Position numbers and translations under genes: made by a program | The notes under the pieces: model-generated | The model's database searches: none | Seen by the model: only the letters and a program-made list of their open reading frames with translations | Told to the model about the DNA's origin: nothing | Part shown: one piece after another, positions 26,057 to 34,547 of the stretch | Layout: the number at the start of each line of letters is the position of its first letter | How positions within the stretch are numbered: the first letter of the stretch is position 1 | Assembly (NCBI RefSeq): GCF_035978755.1 | Contig: NZ_CP108414.1 | Span: 5,828,001-5,892,000, forward strand | DNA: 64,000 nt | Origin: Streptomyces sp. NBC_01298 | GTDB lineage: Bacteria; Actinomycetota; Actinomycetes; Streptomycetales; Streptomycetaceae | Direction: 5' to 3'

Positions 26057-27226
26057 TTACGCGTGCTCGCGCAGCACCCGGCCCGGGGCGTACAGCTCCG
26101 TCACCGTGGGACCGGCCGCGGCCAGTGCCGCCGCGGCCCGCTGCGGCTGCGGAGTGCGCTGGTGCGGCACCGGCGACTCCGACAGCTGTGCCACCTGGAC
26201 CACGTCCGCCTGCGGGCGACGGGCCCGGTAGGCGGAGCGGTAGGCCGCCGGGGAGGACCCCAGCTGGCGGCGGAAGTGACCGCGCAGGGCGACCGGCGAG
26301 CGGAACCCGCAGCGTCCGGCGACCTCGTCGACCGAGTAGTCGGAGGTCTCCAGCAGCCGCTGCGCCTGAAGCACCCGCTGGGTGATCAGCCACTGGAGCG
26401 GCGCACTGCCGGTGAGCGAGCGGAACCGCCGGTCGAAGGTGCGCCTGCTCATGTAGGCGCGCGCCGCCAGCGTCTCCACGTCGAACTGCTCGTGGAGGTG
26501 TTCCAGTGCCCAGGCGACGACCTCGGCCAGCGGGTCGGCGCCGATCTCCTCCGGCAGCGACCGGTCGAGGTAGCGTTCCTGGCCACCCGTGCGGCGCGGC
26601 GGGACGACGAGCCTGCGGGCCAGTGCGCCCGCCGCCTCGCTGCCGTGGTCCGTGCGCACGATGTGCAGGCACAGGTCGATTCCGGCCGCGGTGCCCGCGG
26701 ACGTCAGCACGTCGCCGTCGTCGACGAACAGCTCGCGCGGATCGACGTGGACGGACGGGTAGCGCTTGGCCAGCGTCGGCGCGTACATCCAGTGCGTCGT
26801 CGCGGGCCGGCCGTCCAGCAGGCCGGCGGCGGCGAGCACGAACGCACCCGTGCACAGTCCGACGATCCGGGCCCCCTCCTCGTGCGCCAGACGCAGCGCG
26901 TCGAGCGCCTCCGGCGGCGGAGGCGAGGTGATGGAACGCCACGCGGGAACGACGACCGTGCCTGCCCGGGCGATCGCCTCCAACCCGTATGGCGCGGTCA
27001 GTTCGAGTCCGCCGGTGGTCCGCAGCGGACCGTCCTCACCGGCGCACACGAGCAGTCGGTAGCGTGGAACTCCCGCGTCCTGCCGGTCAATGCCGAACAC
27101 GGAAAGTGGAATGGAGCTCTCGAAGATCGGTCCGCCGCTGAAGAGCAGCACCGCGACGATCTCCCTGCGGCGACGCCCCGCGAGCTTCCTGCCGTCTACG
27201 ACGACGGCGGTGGAATCCTGGCTCAT
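26057..27226 (-). CDS. adpA: AdpA (BldH) master regulator of development, lacking a TTA codon
   Basis: 389 aa AraC/GlxA-type activator. Residues about 25-190 form the DJ-1/GATase-like dimerisation domain ([26 protein letters not shown]), and about 225-325 the twin-HTH AraC domain ([19 protein letters not shown] and [20 protein letters not shown]). The near-invariant sequence and orn neighbour identify AdpA. In most Streptomyces, adpA carries one TTA leucine codon between the two domains that makes its translation depend on bldA. Here the plus strand between 26060 and 27226 contains no TAA triplet at all, so no TTA codon exists in any frame; the leucines between the domains are CTC or CTG. A perfect AdpA-site consensus lies upstream. 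Confidence 0.95.
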   Translation of the reverse strand: MSQDSTAVVVDGRKLAGRRRREIVAVLLFSGGPIFESSIPLSVFGIDRQDAGVPRYRLLVCAGEDGPLRTTGGLELTAPYGLEAIARAGTVVVPAWRSITSPPPPEALDALRLAHEEGARIVGLCTGAFVLAAAGLLDGRPATTHWMYAPTLAKRYPSVHVDPRELFVDDGDVLTSAGTAAGIDLCLHIVRTDHGSEAAGALARRLVVPPRRTGGQERYLDRSLPEEIGADPLAEVVAWALEHLHEQFDVETLAARAYMSRRTFDRRFRSLTGSAPLQWLITQRVLQAQRLLETSDYSVDEVAGRCGFRSPVALRGHFRRQLGSSPAAYRSAYRARRPQADVVQVAQLSESPVPHQRTPQPQRAAAALAAAGPTVTELYAPGRVLREHA

Positions 27227-27602
27227 GGCGCTAAGCCCCCCTTGGGTGTCGCGACTCCTTGGTCTGGTCGCACCTGCACGTATCCCCTCGGCCTTGCACG
27301 TGGCTCCCCCGCCGTAAATACATGATCGAATCTACTGCGTCCCGTGGTGTCGGCGTGACAAGTTCAGCACGCAGCGCTATGTCGACTTGGCAACTTGGCG
27401 AAAAGCATTCGATCAGGAAGCCTTCCACTCCGCTACCCGGGTGGAAAGCGCAGTGTCCGGCCATGGCCAGTACTCGTAGGGTCAAAGACCCCTTGTAGCT
27501 CCGTAGTCGCTGATGGTGAGGGGGTCGGGGGGACATTCCGGCAAGGGGGGCGACCTGCCGGGAAGTTGGCTGAAAACATGCGGGTGTGGATGTGCGAATC
27601 GG
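27227..27602. other. adpA upstream region
   Basis: This 376-bp gap holds no convincing gene. It presumably carries the adpA promoter and its long leader. It contains the AdpA consensus match at 27464-27473 and a relatively AT-rich stretch near 27316-27340. Short reading frames here have poor codon bias. Confidence 0.6.
27464..27473 (+). promoter_or_regulatory. AdpA-binding consensus upstream of adpA
   Basis: TGGCCAGTAC matches every position of the published AdpA consensus TGGCSNGWWY. It is about 240 bp upstream of the adpA start codon. AdpA autorepression is known in S. griseus, so an autoregulatory site is plausible. Confidence 0.5.
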
Positions 27603-28028
27603 TCAGTCGTGAGGGGACATCCCGCCGGAAACCTGACATCCGCGCTGGGTTCCGGCCCCGGAGCGCGAGTGCCGGCCCCGGTGCGCGGGCGTCAATCGGT
27701 CCTCCGCGAGGACCCGGGCGGCATTCCGCCCCGTCCGCTCCGTCTGCTCCGAGTGGCGCAGCAGGACCCGGCAGGCCGCCGTGACGGCCGCGAGGCCCAG
27801 AGTGGCGACGGCGGCCCCGCCGAAGGAGGTCCCGTAGACGACCAGGACCACGGGGACGAGCAGGCAGCTGAAAGCCGCCCAGCGCACCACGTCACCCGCC
27901 GGGTCCTCCTGGGGCCGCCGGGAGGGCTGCACGGACGAGTGAAGGGGAGGGGGCGGCGTGTGGACGGACTGCTTCGGCTGAGCGGGCGACTGAGCGGGCT
28001 GGACGGGGTGAACCGGACGACCGGGCAC
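27603..28028 (-). CDS. Hypothetical membrane protein
   Basis: 141 aa. A Pro/Gln-rich, basic N-terminus (residues 1-45) is followed by two membrane helices (about WAAFSCLLVPVVLVVYG and GGAAVATLGLAAVTAACRV) and a charged cytoplasmic tail. GTG 28028 has GGGAG 6 nt upstream. It is located between adpA and the universal stress protein gene, as the corresponding hypothetical gene is in S. coelicolor (about SCO2791). Function unknown. Confidence 0.65.
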   Translation of the reverse strand: MPGRPVHPVQPAQSPAQPKQSVHTPPPPLHSSVQPSRRPQEDPAGDVVRWAAFSCLLVPVVLVVYGTSFGGAAVATLGLAAVTAACRVLLRHSEQTERTGRNAARVLAEDRLTPAHRGRHSRSGAGTQRGCQVSGGMSPHD

Positions 28029-28407
28029 GGCGTGCTCCCTGCGGGCTCTTCCTGGACGGTCGGACTCGTACCCAACGGCGTGCGGCGCGGCTCGGTCACT
28101 GCGCGCACGGGTGGCGCACACCCGATGAGGTGCTCCCGGTCACTGGCTGTAGGGGGCAGCGGACATTGCCAAGGAGGCGTGGCTGCGGCATGCTCCCTGG
28201 GACGCTCTCCAAGGGCGGCATGACCTGTGCAGCACAGGAGTGTCGCCGTACCCTGGTGGGTATGGGCTTGGGAAGATGCTTCCCGGACAGAGCTCGGTCA
28301 CACTGAGTTGTCTTTTTCTGGAATCGTCCCGCTTGAATCGTCGCTTCCGCCTATTGGCGCCCCGCCCGCTTGTCCCTTCCCCTGAGGACCTCTTCGCCGA
28401 GACACCC
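28029..28407. other. Divergent intergenic region upstream of the stress-protein gene
   Basis: 379 bp between the membrane protein and universal stress protein genes. Visible elements are an inverted repeat GGGAAG-ATG-CTTCCC at 28270-28284 and a 14-bp-spaced direct repeat GAATCGTC at 28321 and 28335. A GTG at 28240 opens a frame into the stress protein, but the extension lacks coding character. Confidence 0.5.
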
Positions 28408-28938
28408 ATGGCCGGTCACGAATTCTCCGAACCCGCGGACCGTAAGCGCAAACGCCTCGCCGACCCCGAATCGGCCGACCTGCGCGCGGTGGAACAACCA
28501 CGTCATCCCTGCGACCCGGCCTTCCGGCACGGGGTCGTGGTGGGCTTCGACGGATCCACGTCCAGCGAGCGCGCCCTCGCGTACGCGATCGGCATGGCCC
28601 GTCGCTCCGGCTCCGGTCTGATCATCGTCCACGTCGCGAACCGGCTGCCCACCACCGTGTGGGCCGGCTGCGAGCCGCCGGTCTTCGTGGACGTGCCGGA
28701 CCACCGCACCGAGGTGCTGGGACTGGAGCTGGCCTGCGCGGACTACCTGTCCGAGGTTCCGTGGATCCTCGTCGAGCGCGGCGGGGACATCTGCCACGAG
28801 CTGGAGGAGGTCGGCCGGGAGTACTCGGCGGACGCCATCGTGGTCGGTTCCACGCACGGGATCGTCGGCCGGATCTTCGGATCGGTGGCGGGCCGGCTGG
28901 CGAAGCGGGCGCAGCGACCGGTCGTTGTCATCCCGTAA
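28408..28938 (+). CDS. Universal stress protein (UspA family)
   Basis: 176 aa. A polar N-terminal leader (about 40 aa) precedes the Usp fold: VVVGFDGSTSSERAL (strand 1), LIIVHVANRLP, and the ATP-binding-type GSTHGIVGRIFGSVAGRLAKRAQRPVVVIP at the C-terminus (G-2x-G-9x-G(S/T) pattern). ATG 28408 is chosen from the family-like start MAGHEF; the ribosome site is weak. Likely an ATP-binding stress protein; its neighbourhood to adpA is conserved in Streptomyces. Confidence 0.85.
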   Translation: MAGHEFSEPADRKRKRLADPESADLRAVEQPRHPCDPAFRHGVVVGFDGSTSSERALAYAIGMARRSGSGLIIVHVANRLPTTVWAGCEPPVFVDVPDHRTEVLGLELACADYLSEVPWILVERGGDICHELEEVGREYSADAIVVGSTHGIVGRIFGSVAGRLAKRAQRPVVVIP

Positions 28939-29037
28939 CCGACTGTATGTCGATTGTGCGGTTGTGCACCCCCATATAAGGGGTAGATAAAGGCTGCTGG
29001 GGCGCAGCAAACAACTGCAGATCGAAGGGAGCCCGCC

Positions 29038-29604
29038 GTGGACAATGGTGTCTCTGCGGGAAGCACGGCCTCGACTTCGACCCTCGGGCACATCGCCCTG
29101 GGTCTCACCCTTCTCGCGTTCGGGATCGGCAACACCGGCATCATCGACGGTGTGACCGCGGCGAACTCCGTGTCGCTCGCGATGTACCTCGGCGGACTCG
29201 CCCTGTTCGTCCTCGGAGTCCTCGAGTACCGCGGCGGCGACGGCTTCAACGGCACGGCCTTCGCGGGCATCGGCACCTTCTGGTTCATCTGGGCCGGCGG
29301 GGCCGACGGAAAGGTTTCGGCAGACGCGGCCGGACTGTTCCTCGTGCTGTTCGCCATGCTGGGACTGACCCTCACCGCCGCCGCCTCGGGCGGGCTGTTC
29401 GGTCAGGGCGTGTACGGCCTGTTCACCCTCTCCCTGCTGCTCCTGGCGATAGGCACCTTCGCCGAGAGCGACGGGCTGGCCAAGGCGGCCGGCTGGGTGG
29501 CGGCGCTCTGCGGACTGCTGGCCTGGTACGGGGCCACCGCGGCGCTGGCGAGCTGGCCGATGGCCCTCGGCAAGGGCCGGCGCGGAGCGGTCGCCACGAG
29601 CTGA
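29038..29604 (+). CDS. GPR1/FUN34/YaaH family transporter (acetate/succinate type)
   Basis: 188 aa with six hydrophobic helices, the size of the AceTr/SatP family of acetate or succinate carriers. The usual N-terminal NPAPLGL signature is not conserved; the corresponding stretch reads LGHIALGLTLLAFGIGN. GTG 29038 has GGGAG about 6 nt upstream. A perfect 42-bp palindromic terminator follows. Transport of acetate is family-based inference, weakened by the missing signature. Confidence 0.75.
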   Translation: MDNGVSAGSTASTSTLGHIALGLTLLAFGIGNTGIIDGVTAANSVSLAMYLGGLALFVLGVLEYRGGDGFNGTAFAGIGTFWFIWAGGADGKVSADAAGLFLVLFAMLGLTLTAAASGGLFGQGVYGLFTLSLLLLAIGTFAESDGLAKAAGWVAALCGLLAWYGATAALASWPMALGKGRRGAVATS

Positions 29605-29623
29605 CGCACACCGCACGCGCACC

Positions 29624-29665
29624 GCGCGAAAAGGCCCCCGGGGATCCCCGGGGGCCTTTTCGCGC
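29624..29665. terminator. Perfect palindromic bidirectional terminator
   Basis: A 42-bp perfect palindrome (GCGCGAAAAGGCCCCC... mirrored) with AAAA/TTTT tracts inside the stem, placed between the convergent transporter and glmS stop codons. Confidence 0.9.
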
Positions 29666-29672
29666 GTGCGAC

Positions 29673-31490
29673 CTACTCGACGGTGACGGACTTCGCCAGG
29701 TTGCGCGGCTTGTCGATGTCCCGGCCCATGGCCAGGGCGGTGTGGTACGCCAGCAGCTGCAGCGGGATGCCCATCAGGATCGGGTCCAGCTCGTCCTCGT
29801 TCTTGGGCACGAGGATCGTGTGGTCGGCCTTCTCCTGCTTGCTGTGGGCGACCGCCAGGATCCGGCCGCTGCGGGCCTTGATCTCCTCGAGGGCCGCGCG
29901 GTTCTTCTCCAGCAGGTCGTCGTCCGGGACGATCGCGACCGTCGGCAGCGAGGGCTCGATGAGGGCCAGCGGGCCGTGCTTGAGCTCGGAGGCCGGGTAG
30001 GCCTCGGCGTGGATGTAGGAGATCTCCTTGAGCTTCAGGGAGGCCTCCAGGGCCACCGGGTAGCCCCGGACGCGGCCGATGAACATCATCGACTTGGCCT
30101 CGGCGTACTCGGCGGCCAGCTTCTTGATGTCTTCCTCGCCGTCCAGGATCTCCTGGATCTGCGCGGGCAGCTTGCGCAGGCCGTCGATGATCCGCTTGCC
30201 GTCGGTGACGGACAGGTCGCGGATGCGGCCGAGGTGCACGGCGAGCAGCGCGAAGGCCACGACCGTGTTGGTGAAGCACTTGGTGGAGACGACGCAGACC
30301 TCGGGGCCGGCGTGCACGTACACGCCGCCGTCGGCGGCGCGGGCGATCGCGGAGCCGACCACGTTGACCACGCCGAGGACGCGGGCGCCCTTGCGCTTGA
30401 GCTCCTGCACGGCCGCGAGCACGTCGTACGTCTCACCGGACTGGGAGACCGCGATGTAGAGGGTGTCGGGATCCACGACCGGGTTGCGGTAGCGGAACTC
30501 CGAGGCCGGCTCGGCGTCGGCGGGGATGCGGGCCAGGCTCTCGATGAGGCCCGCGCCGATCAGACCGGCGTGGTACGAGGTGCCGCAGCCCAGGATCTTG
30601 ACCCGGCGGATGCCGCGCGCCTCGCGCGGGTCCAGGTTCAGGCCGCCCAGGTGGACGGTGTTGAAGCGGTCGTCGATCCGGCCGCGCAGGACGCGGTCGA
30701 CCGCGTCGGCCTGCTCGGAGATCTCCTTGTGCATGTACGTGTCGTGGCCGCCCATGTCGTAGGAGGCGGCCTCCCACTCCACGGTCTCGGGCGTGGCGGT
30801 GGTCGTCGTGCCGGAGGTGGTGTAGGTCCGGAAGTCATCCGCCTTCAGGGTCGCCATCTCGCCGTCGTCGAGGGTGACGATCTGGCGGGTGTGGGCGACG
30901 AGCGCGGCGATGTCCGAGGCGACGAACATCTCCTTCTCGCCGATGCCGAGGACGACCGGGGAGCCGTTGCGGGCCACGACGATGCGGTCGGGGAAGTCGG
31001 CGTGCATCACGGCGATGCCGTAGGTGCCCTCGACGACCTTGAGCGCCTCGCGGACCTTCTCCTCCAGGGTGTCGGCCTGGGCGCGGGCGATCAGGTGGAC
31101 GAGCACCTCGGTGTCGGTCTCCGAGAGGAAGACGACCCCGTCGGCCTCCAGCTTGGAGCGCAGCTCGGAGGCGTTGTCGACGATGCCGTTGTGGACGACG
31201 GCGACCTTGTTGTCGGCGTCCAGGTGCGGGTGGGAGTTGAGGTCGCTCGGGGCGCCGTGGGTGGCCCAGCGGGTGTGGGCGATGCCGGTGGTGCCGGCGA
31301 AGCGCTTGGGGACCCGGGACTCCAGCTCGCGTACGCGGCCCTTGGCCTTGACGACCTTCAGGGCCGCGGCCTTCGGGCTGTTGACGACGATGCCCGCGGA
31401 GTCGTAGCCGCGGTACTCCAGTCGCTGCAGGCCCTCCAGCAGCAGCGGTGCCACGTCACGCTTGCCGATGTAACCCACGATTCCGCACAT
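29673..31490 (-). CDS. glmS: Glutamine-fructose-6-phosphate transaminase (isomerising)
   Basis: 605 aa. Makes glucosamine-6-phosphate from fructose-6-phosphate and glutamine for cell-wall precursors. The N-terminal Ntn-type glutaminase begins MCGIVGY with catalytic Cys2; then two SIS isomerase domains (GCGTSYHAG near residue 300; AVSQSGETYDV) and the C-terminal AKSVTVE. AGGAGGGG lies upstream of ATG 31490. No glmS ribozyme is seen in the short leader. In S. coelicolor the equivalent near adpA is a second glmS copy (SCO2789). Confidence 0.97.
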   Translation of the reverse strand: MCGIVGYIGKRDVAPLLLEGLQRLEYRGYDSAGIVVNSPKAAALKVVKAKGRVRELESRVPKRFAGTTGIAHTRWATHGAPSDLNSHPHLDADNKVAVVHNGIVDNASELRSKLEADGVVFLSETDTEVLVHLIARAQADTLEEKVREALKVVEGTYGIAVMHADFPDRIVVARNGSPVVLGIGEKEMFVASDIAALVAHTRQIVTLDDGEMATLKADDFRTYTTSGTTTTATPETVEWEAASYDMGGHDTYMHKEISEQADAVDRVLRGRIDDRFNTVHLGGLNLDPREARGIRRVKILGCGTSYHAGLIGAGLIESLARIPADAEPASEFRYRNPVVDPDTLYIAVSQSGETYDVLAAVQELKRKGARVLGVVNVVGSAIARAADGGVYVHAGPEVCVVSTKCFTNTVVAFALLAVHLGRIRDLSVTDGKRIIDGLRKLPAQIQEILDGEEDIKKLAAEYAEAKSMMFIGRVRGYPVALEASLKLKEISYIHAEAYPASELKHGPLALIEPSLPTVAIVPDDDLLEKNRAALEEIKARSGRILAVAHSKQEKADHTILVPKNEDELDPILMGIPLQLLAYHTALAMGRDIDKPRNLAKSVTVE

Positions 31491-31552
31491 AAGGTCTTTC
31501 CCCTCCTGAAGTTCGGTTGCTCTTGCCGCTGTCCGGATCCCCGGCAGGTGTC

Positions 31553-31834
31553 TCAGCCGTAGACGATGCGGCGCAGTTGCCGGAGCGAGAGCTCCGGCGG
31601 TGCCACGGCGCGGTGCGGCAGCTCGGCCGCGATCCGCTCGAAGATGTCCGCGTTGACCGCGCCCCCGGACTGGAGCTCACGGTGGCGCCGGCGGACGAAC
31701 TCCTCGGTGCTCTCGTCGAAGTACGCGAGGACGTCGAGCACCACTCGGGCGGCTTCGCCCCGCTGGAGCGAGGTGCTGCGCACCAAGTGGTCGACGAGGT
31801 CGTCGTGCGACGGCGACGGGCGGCGGTCGGGCAT
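31553..31834 (-). CDS. Conserved hypothetical protein upstream of glmS
   Basis: 93 aa, charged, all-helical small soluble protein (DDLVDHLVRSTSLQRGEAARVVLDVLAYF; FVRRRHRELQ; ending RQLRRIVYG). It lies 62 bp before glmS on the same strand and could be cotranscribed. CAATAT at 31841-31846 ends 6 nt before ATG 31834, with TTTGCG-like -35 at about 17 bp, suggesting a leaderless transcript. No family recognised. Confidence 0.7.
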   Translation of the reverse strand: MPDRRPSPSHDDLVDHLVRSTSLQRGEAARVVLDVLAYFDESTEEFVRRRHRELQSGGAVNADIFERIAAELPHRAVAPPELSLRQLRRIVYG

Positions 31835-31941
31835 CCGTCGATATTGGCGGTACGGGCCGAAGAACGCAAAAATCCTGCCCGAAATCGGGCAGGATTGCGC
31901 TGGTCTGGACCAGGGGAGGGGGTAATTCCGGTCTTAGAGGG

Positions 31942-32898
31942 TCAGAAAAGACCCAAAATCGCCGCTTTCGCCGTCGTGAACTCCTCGGCCGTGAGGATCC
32001 CCGCCTGATGCAGCTCTCCCAGCTCGCGCAGCCGCCGCAGCAGGGCGTCGTGGTCCTGCGCCGGGACGGGGGCGGGCGCGACGGCCGGACCGGGGTCCGG
32101 CGAGGGCGCGGGCGGGAGCGGGAGCGCAGGGGAGAGGGGGGAGGAGAGGGAGAGCGAGGGCGGGAGCGAGGGCGAGGGCTCGGGCGCCCGCGAGGGCGCC
32201 GCCGGGTGCGGCATGCGGACCGCCACGGCGGCCGCGACCAGCGCCATCAGGGGGTCCTTCTTGAAGCCGAACAGCTCCACCGTGTACGGGTCGTACTTCG
32301 GCGCCGCGCTCTGGCCGGCGCCGGCCAGGGCGAAGCGGATCCACCCGTTCTCCAGTCCCCGCGACGGGGCCCACTCCACCGACCGCAGGTCCGCGACCCT
32401 GAACTCCCGGGGGCCGCCGGAGCGTTTGGCCTCCTCCGTCGTCCAGTTCCATTCCAGGGCCACCCGGTCCCCGTCGAAGGCCACCGTCCCGTCGCCCGCG
32501 CCGACCGTGATCGGCACGGAGGGACCCGGCAGGAGGTAGGAATCGGCGGGGCCGCCGTCCACCTGGTCCAGCAGGAGGGCGCCCCGGACCTCGTCCACGA
32601 AGTACTCCGCCACCCCGCCGCGGTCCGGCTCCACCGTCAGCCGGTACGGGTCGGAGGCCTCCGGCAGCCGGCCGCCCGTCACCTGGAGCAGCGGGTCGGC
32701 GCCGTCTCGCAGCCGCAGGCGCAGCCGGCCCGCTTTGCGCCCCGGTTCGTAGGAGATGCCGGCCAGCGCGCGCAGCGGGACGAGTACCTCGCCCAGCGTC
32801 TGGCGCAGCGGTCCGACCCCCTTGTCGCGGCCCGGCACGATGCGCACCGCGTCCCCGTCGAAGGTCCATGTGCCGTCCTTCTGGATGATTTCCGCCAT
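31942..32898 (-). CDS. DUF4429 protein with C-terminal SHOCT domain
   Basis: 318 aa. Two DUF4429 (pleckstrin-like) repeats: residues about 3-115 begin DGTWTFDGDAVRIVPG, and about 130-225 begin DGTVAFDGDRVALEW. A Pro/Ser/Ala linker follows, then a SHOCT domain, LLRRLRELGELHQAGILTAEEFTTAKAAILG, at the very C-terminus. Such proteins are widespread in Streptomyces; function unknown. AAGAAT lies 6 nt before ATG 32898 and there is no properly spaced ribosome site. Divergent from the hexosaminidase. Confidence 0.85.
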   Translation of the reverse strand: MAEIIQKDGTWTFDGDAVRIVPGRDKGVGPLRQTLGEVLVPLRALAGISYEPGRKAGRLRLRLRDGADPLLQVTGGRLPEASDPYRLTVEPDRGGVAEYFVDEVRGALLLDQVDGGPADSYLLPGPSVPITVGAGDGTVAFDGDRVALEWNWTTEEAKRSGGPREFRVADLRSVEWAPSRGLENGWIRFALAGAGQSAAPKYDPYTVELFGFKKDPLMALVAAAVAVRMPHPAAPSRAPEPSPSLPPSLSLSSPLSPALPLPPAPSPDPGPAVAPAPVPAQDHDALLRRLRELGELHQAGILTAEEFTTAKAAILGLF

Positions 32899-32950
32899 CC
32901 TTGGATTCTTGCATCGGCCCCACGAGCCCGGTTGGCCTATACCTATGCGC

Positions 32951-34543
32951 ATGAGAGTCCCGCGACGCGTGCTCGCCGCCCTCCTGGTCCTCGCCGCCGT
33001 CCCCGCGGCCGCTTCCTGCTCCAGCGCCGCCAGGGGGGACGACGCCCGGCCGGGCGACGAGCCCCCCGTCGCGCTCGCGCCCTACCAACGGCTCCTCCCG
33101 GCGCCCGTCTCCGCACGGGCCAAGGGTCCGGGGTACGCCTTCGGCCCGGGCACGGTCATCCGTACCGGCCTGACCGGCGACGAGGAGGTCCGCAAGGTCG
33201 GCGAACTCCTCGCCGAGCAGCTCCGCGGCCCCAGCGGGCTGCCGCTGCCCGTGGTCGACGGCGCGGAGGGAGACGGGATCCGGCTGCGGATCGACGAGGG
33301 CGCCGAGGGGGCGGGGGAGGAGGGCTACCGGCTGGAGTCCGGGCCCGGCGGGGTCACCCTCACCGCCCGCACGCCGGCGGGCCTCTTCCACGCCGGCCAG
33401 ACGCTGCGCCAGCTCCTGCCGGTGTCCGGCCCGGGAACGGTGCCCGGCGGCACGGTCACCGACGCGCCGCGCTTCGCGTACCGCGGTGCCATGGTGGACG
33501 TGGCCCGCCACTTCTTCACGGTGGAGCAGGTCAAGAGGTACGTCGACCAGCTCGCGCAGTACAAGGTCAACACCCTGCACCTGCACCTGACCGACGACCA
33601 GGGCTGGCGCATCGCGATCGACTCCTGGCCGCGGCTGGCGGAGTACGGGGGCGGGAGCGAGGTCGGCGGCGGGCCCGGCGGGCACTGGACGAAGGACGAG
33701 TACCGGGACCTGGTGGCGTACGCCTCCGAGCGGTACGTGGACGTGGTCCCCGAGATCGACATGCCGGGCCACGTGAACGCCGCGCAGGCCGCCTACGCCG
33801 AGCTGAACTGCGACGGCAAGGCGCGCGAGCGCTACACCGGGATCAAGGTCGGCTTCAGCTCGCTGTGCGTGGGCCAGGAGCGGACCTACGCGTTCATCGA
33901 CCAGGTGCTGGGGGAGCTCGCGGAGCTGACCCCGGGCAAGTACCTGCACATCGGCGGCGACGAGGCCCACTCCACGCCCGCGGCGGACTACGCGGCCTTC
34001 ATGGACCGGGCCCAGGCGGTGGTGGCGAAGCACGGCAAGACGGTGGTGGCCTGGCACCAGCTCGCGACGGCCCGGCCGGCCCCGGGGGCGGTGCTCCAGT
34101 ACTGGGGACACGACCGCACGGCGGCGGCCGAGAAGGCGGCGGTGGCCGCGGCGGCCAAGGCGGGCAGCCCGGTGATCCTGTCCCCGGCGGACCGGCTCTA
34201 CCTGGACATGAAGTACGACAAGGACACGAAGCCGGGCCTGGCCTGGGCCGGGTACGTACCGGTCCGCCGCGCCTACGACTGGGACCCGGGGGCCTACCTG
34301 CCGGGCCTCCCGGAGTCCGCGGTCCTCGGGGTGGAGGCCCCGCTCTGGACGGAGACCATCGCGACGCGGGGGGACTGGGAGCTGATGGCCTTCCCGCGCG
34401 TCCTGGGCCTCGCGGAGCTGGGCTGGTCCCCGGCCGCCACCCACGACTGGACCGCGTACCGCGGGCGACTGGCCGCCCAGGGCCCCCGCCTGGACGCCCA
34501 GGACATCAACTACCTCCGGACACCGGAGGTGCCGTGGTCCTGA
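32951..34543 (+). CDS. GH20 beta-N-acetylhexosaminidase lipoprotein
   Basis: 530 aa. Lipoprotein signal (VLAALLVLAAVPAAAS-C, Cys about residue 23), an N-terminal GH20b domain, and the catalytic (beta/alpha)8 domain with the Asp-Glu pair in HIGGDEAHST near residue 337 for substrate-assisted hydrolysis of terminal GlcNAc/GalNAc. Other marks are LHLHLTDDQGWR and EIDMPGHVNAA. It is syntenic with S. coelicolor SCO2786, a characterised hexosaminidase. TATACC ends 7 nt before ATG 32951. Its stop is only 4 bp from the convergent DesF-like gene. Confidence 0.93.
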   Translation: MRVPRRVLAALLVLAAVPAAASCSSAARGDDARPGDEPPVALAPYQRLLPAPVSARAKGPGYAFGPGTVIRTGLTGDEEVRKVGELLAEQLRGPSGLPLPVVDGAEGDGIRLRIDEGAEGAGEEGYRLESGPGGVTLTARTPAGLFHAGQTLRQLLPVSGPGTVPGGTVTDAPRFAYRGAMVDVARHFFTVEQVKRYVDQLAQYKVNTLHLHLTDDQGWRIAIDSWPRLAEYGGGSEVGGGPGGHWTKDEYRDLVAYASERYVDVVPEIDMPGHVNAAQAAYAELNCDGKARERYTGIKVGFSSLCVGQERTYAFIDQVLGELAELTPGKYLHIGGDEAHSTPAADYAAFMDRAQAVVAKHGKTVVAWHQLATARPAPGAVLQYWGHDRTAAAEKAAVAAAAKAGSPVILSPADRLYLDMKYDKDTKPGLAWAGYVPVRRAYDWDPGAYLPGLPESAVLGVEAPLWTETIATRGDWELMAFPRVLGLAELGWSPAATHDWTAYRGRLAAQGPRLDAQDINYLRTPEVPWS

Positions 34544-34547
34544 CGGC

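Noticed and set aside
31400..31560. glmS ribozyme upstream of glmS
   Set aside because: The leader is only about 60 bp to the preceding gene and lacks the ribozyme core; not expected in actinobacteria.
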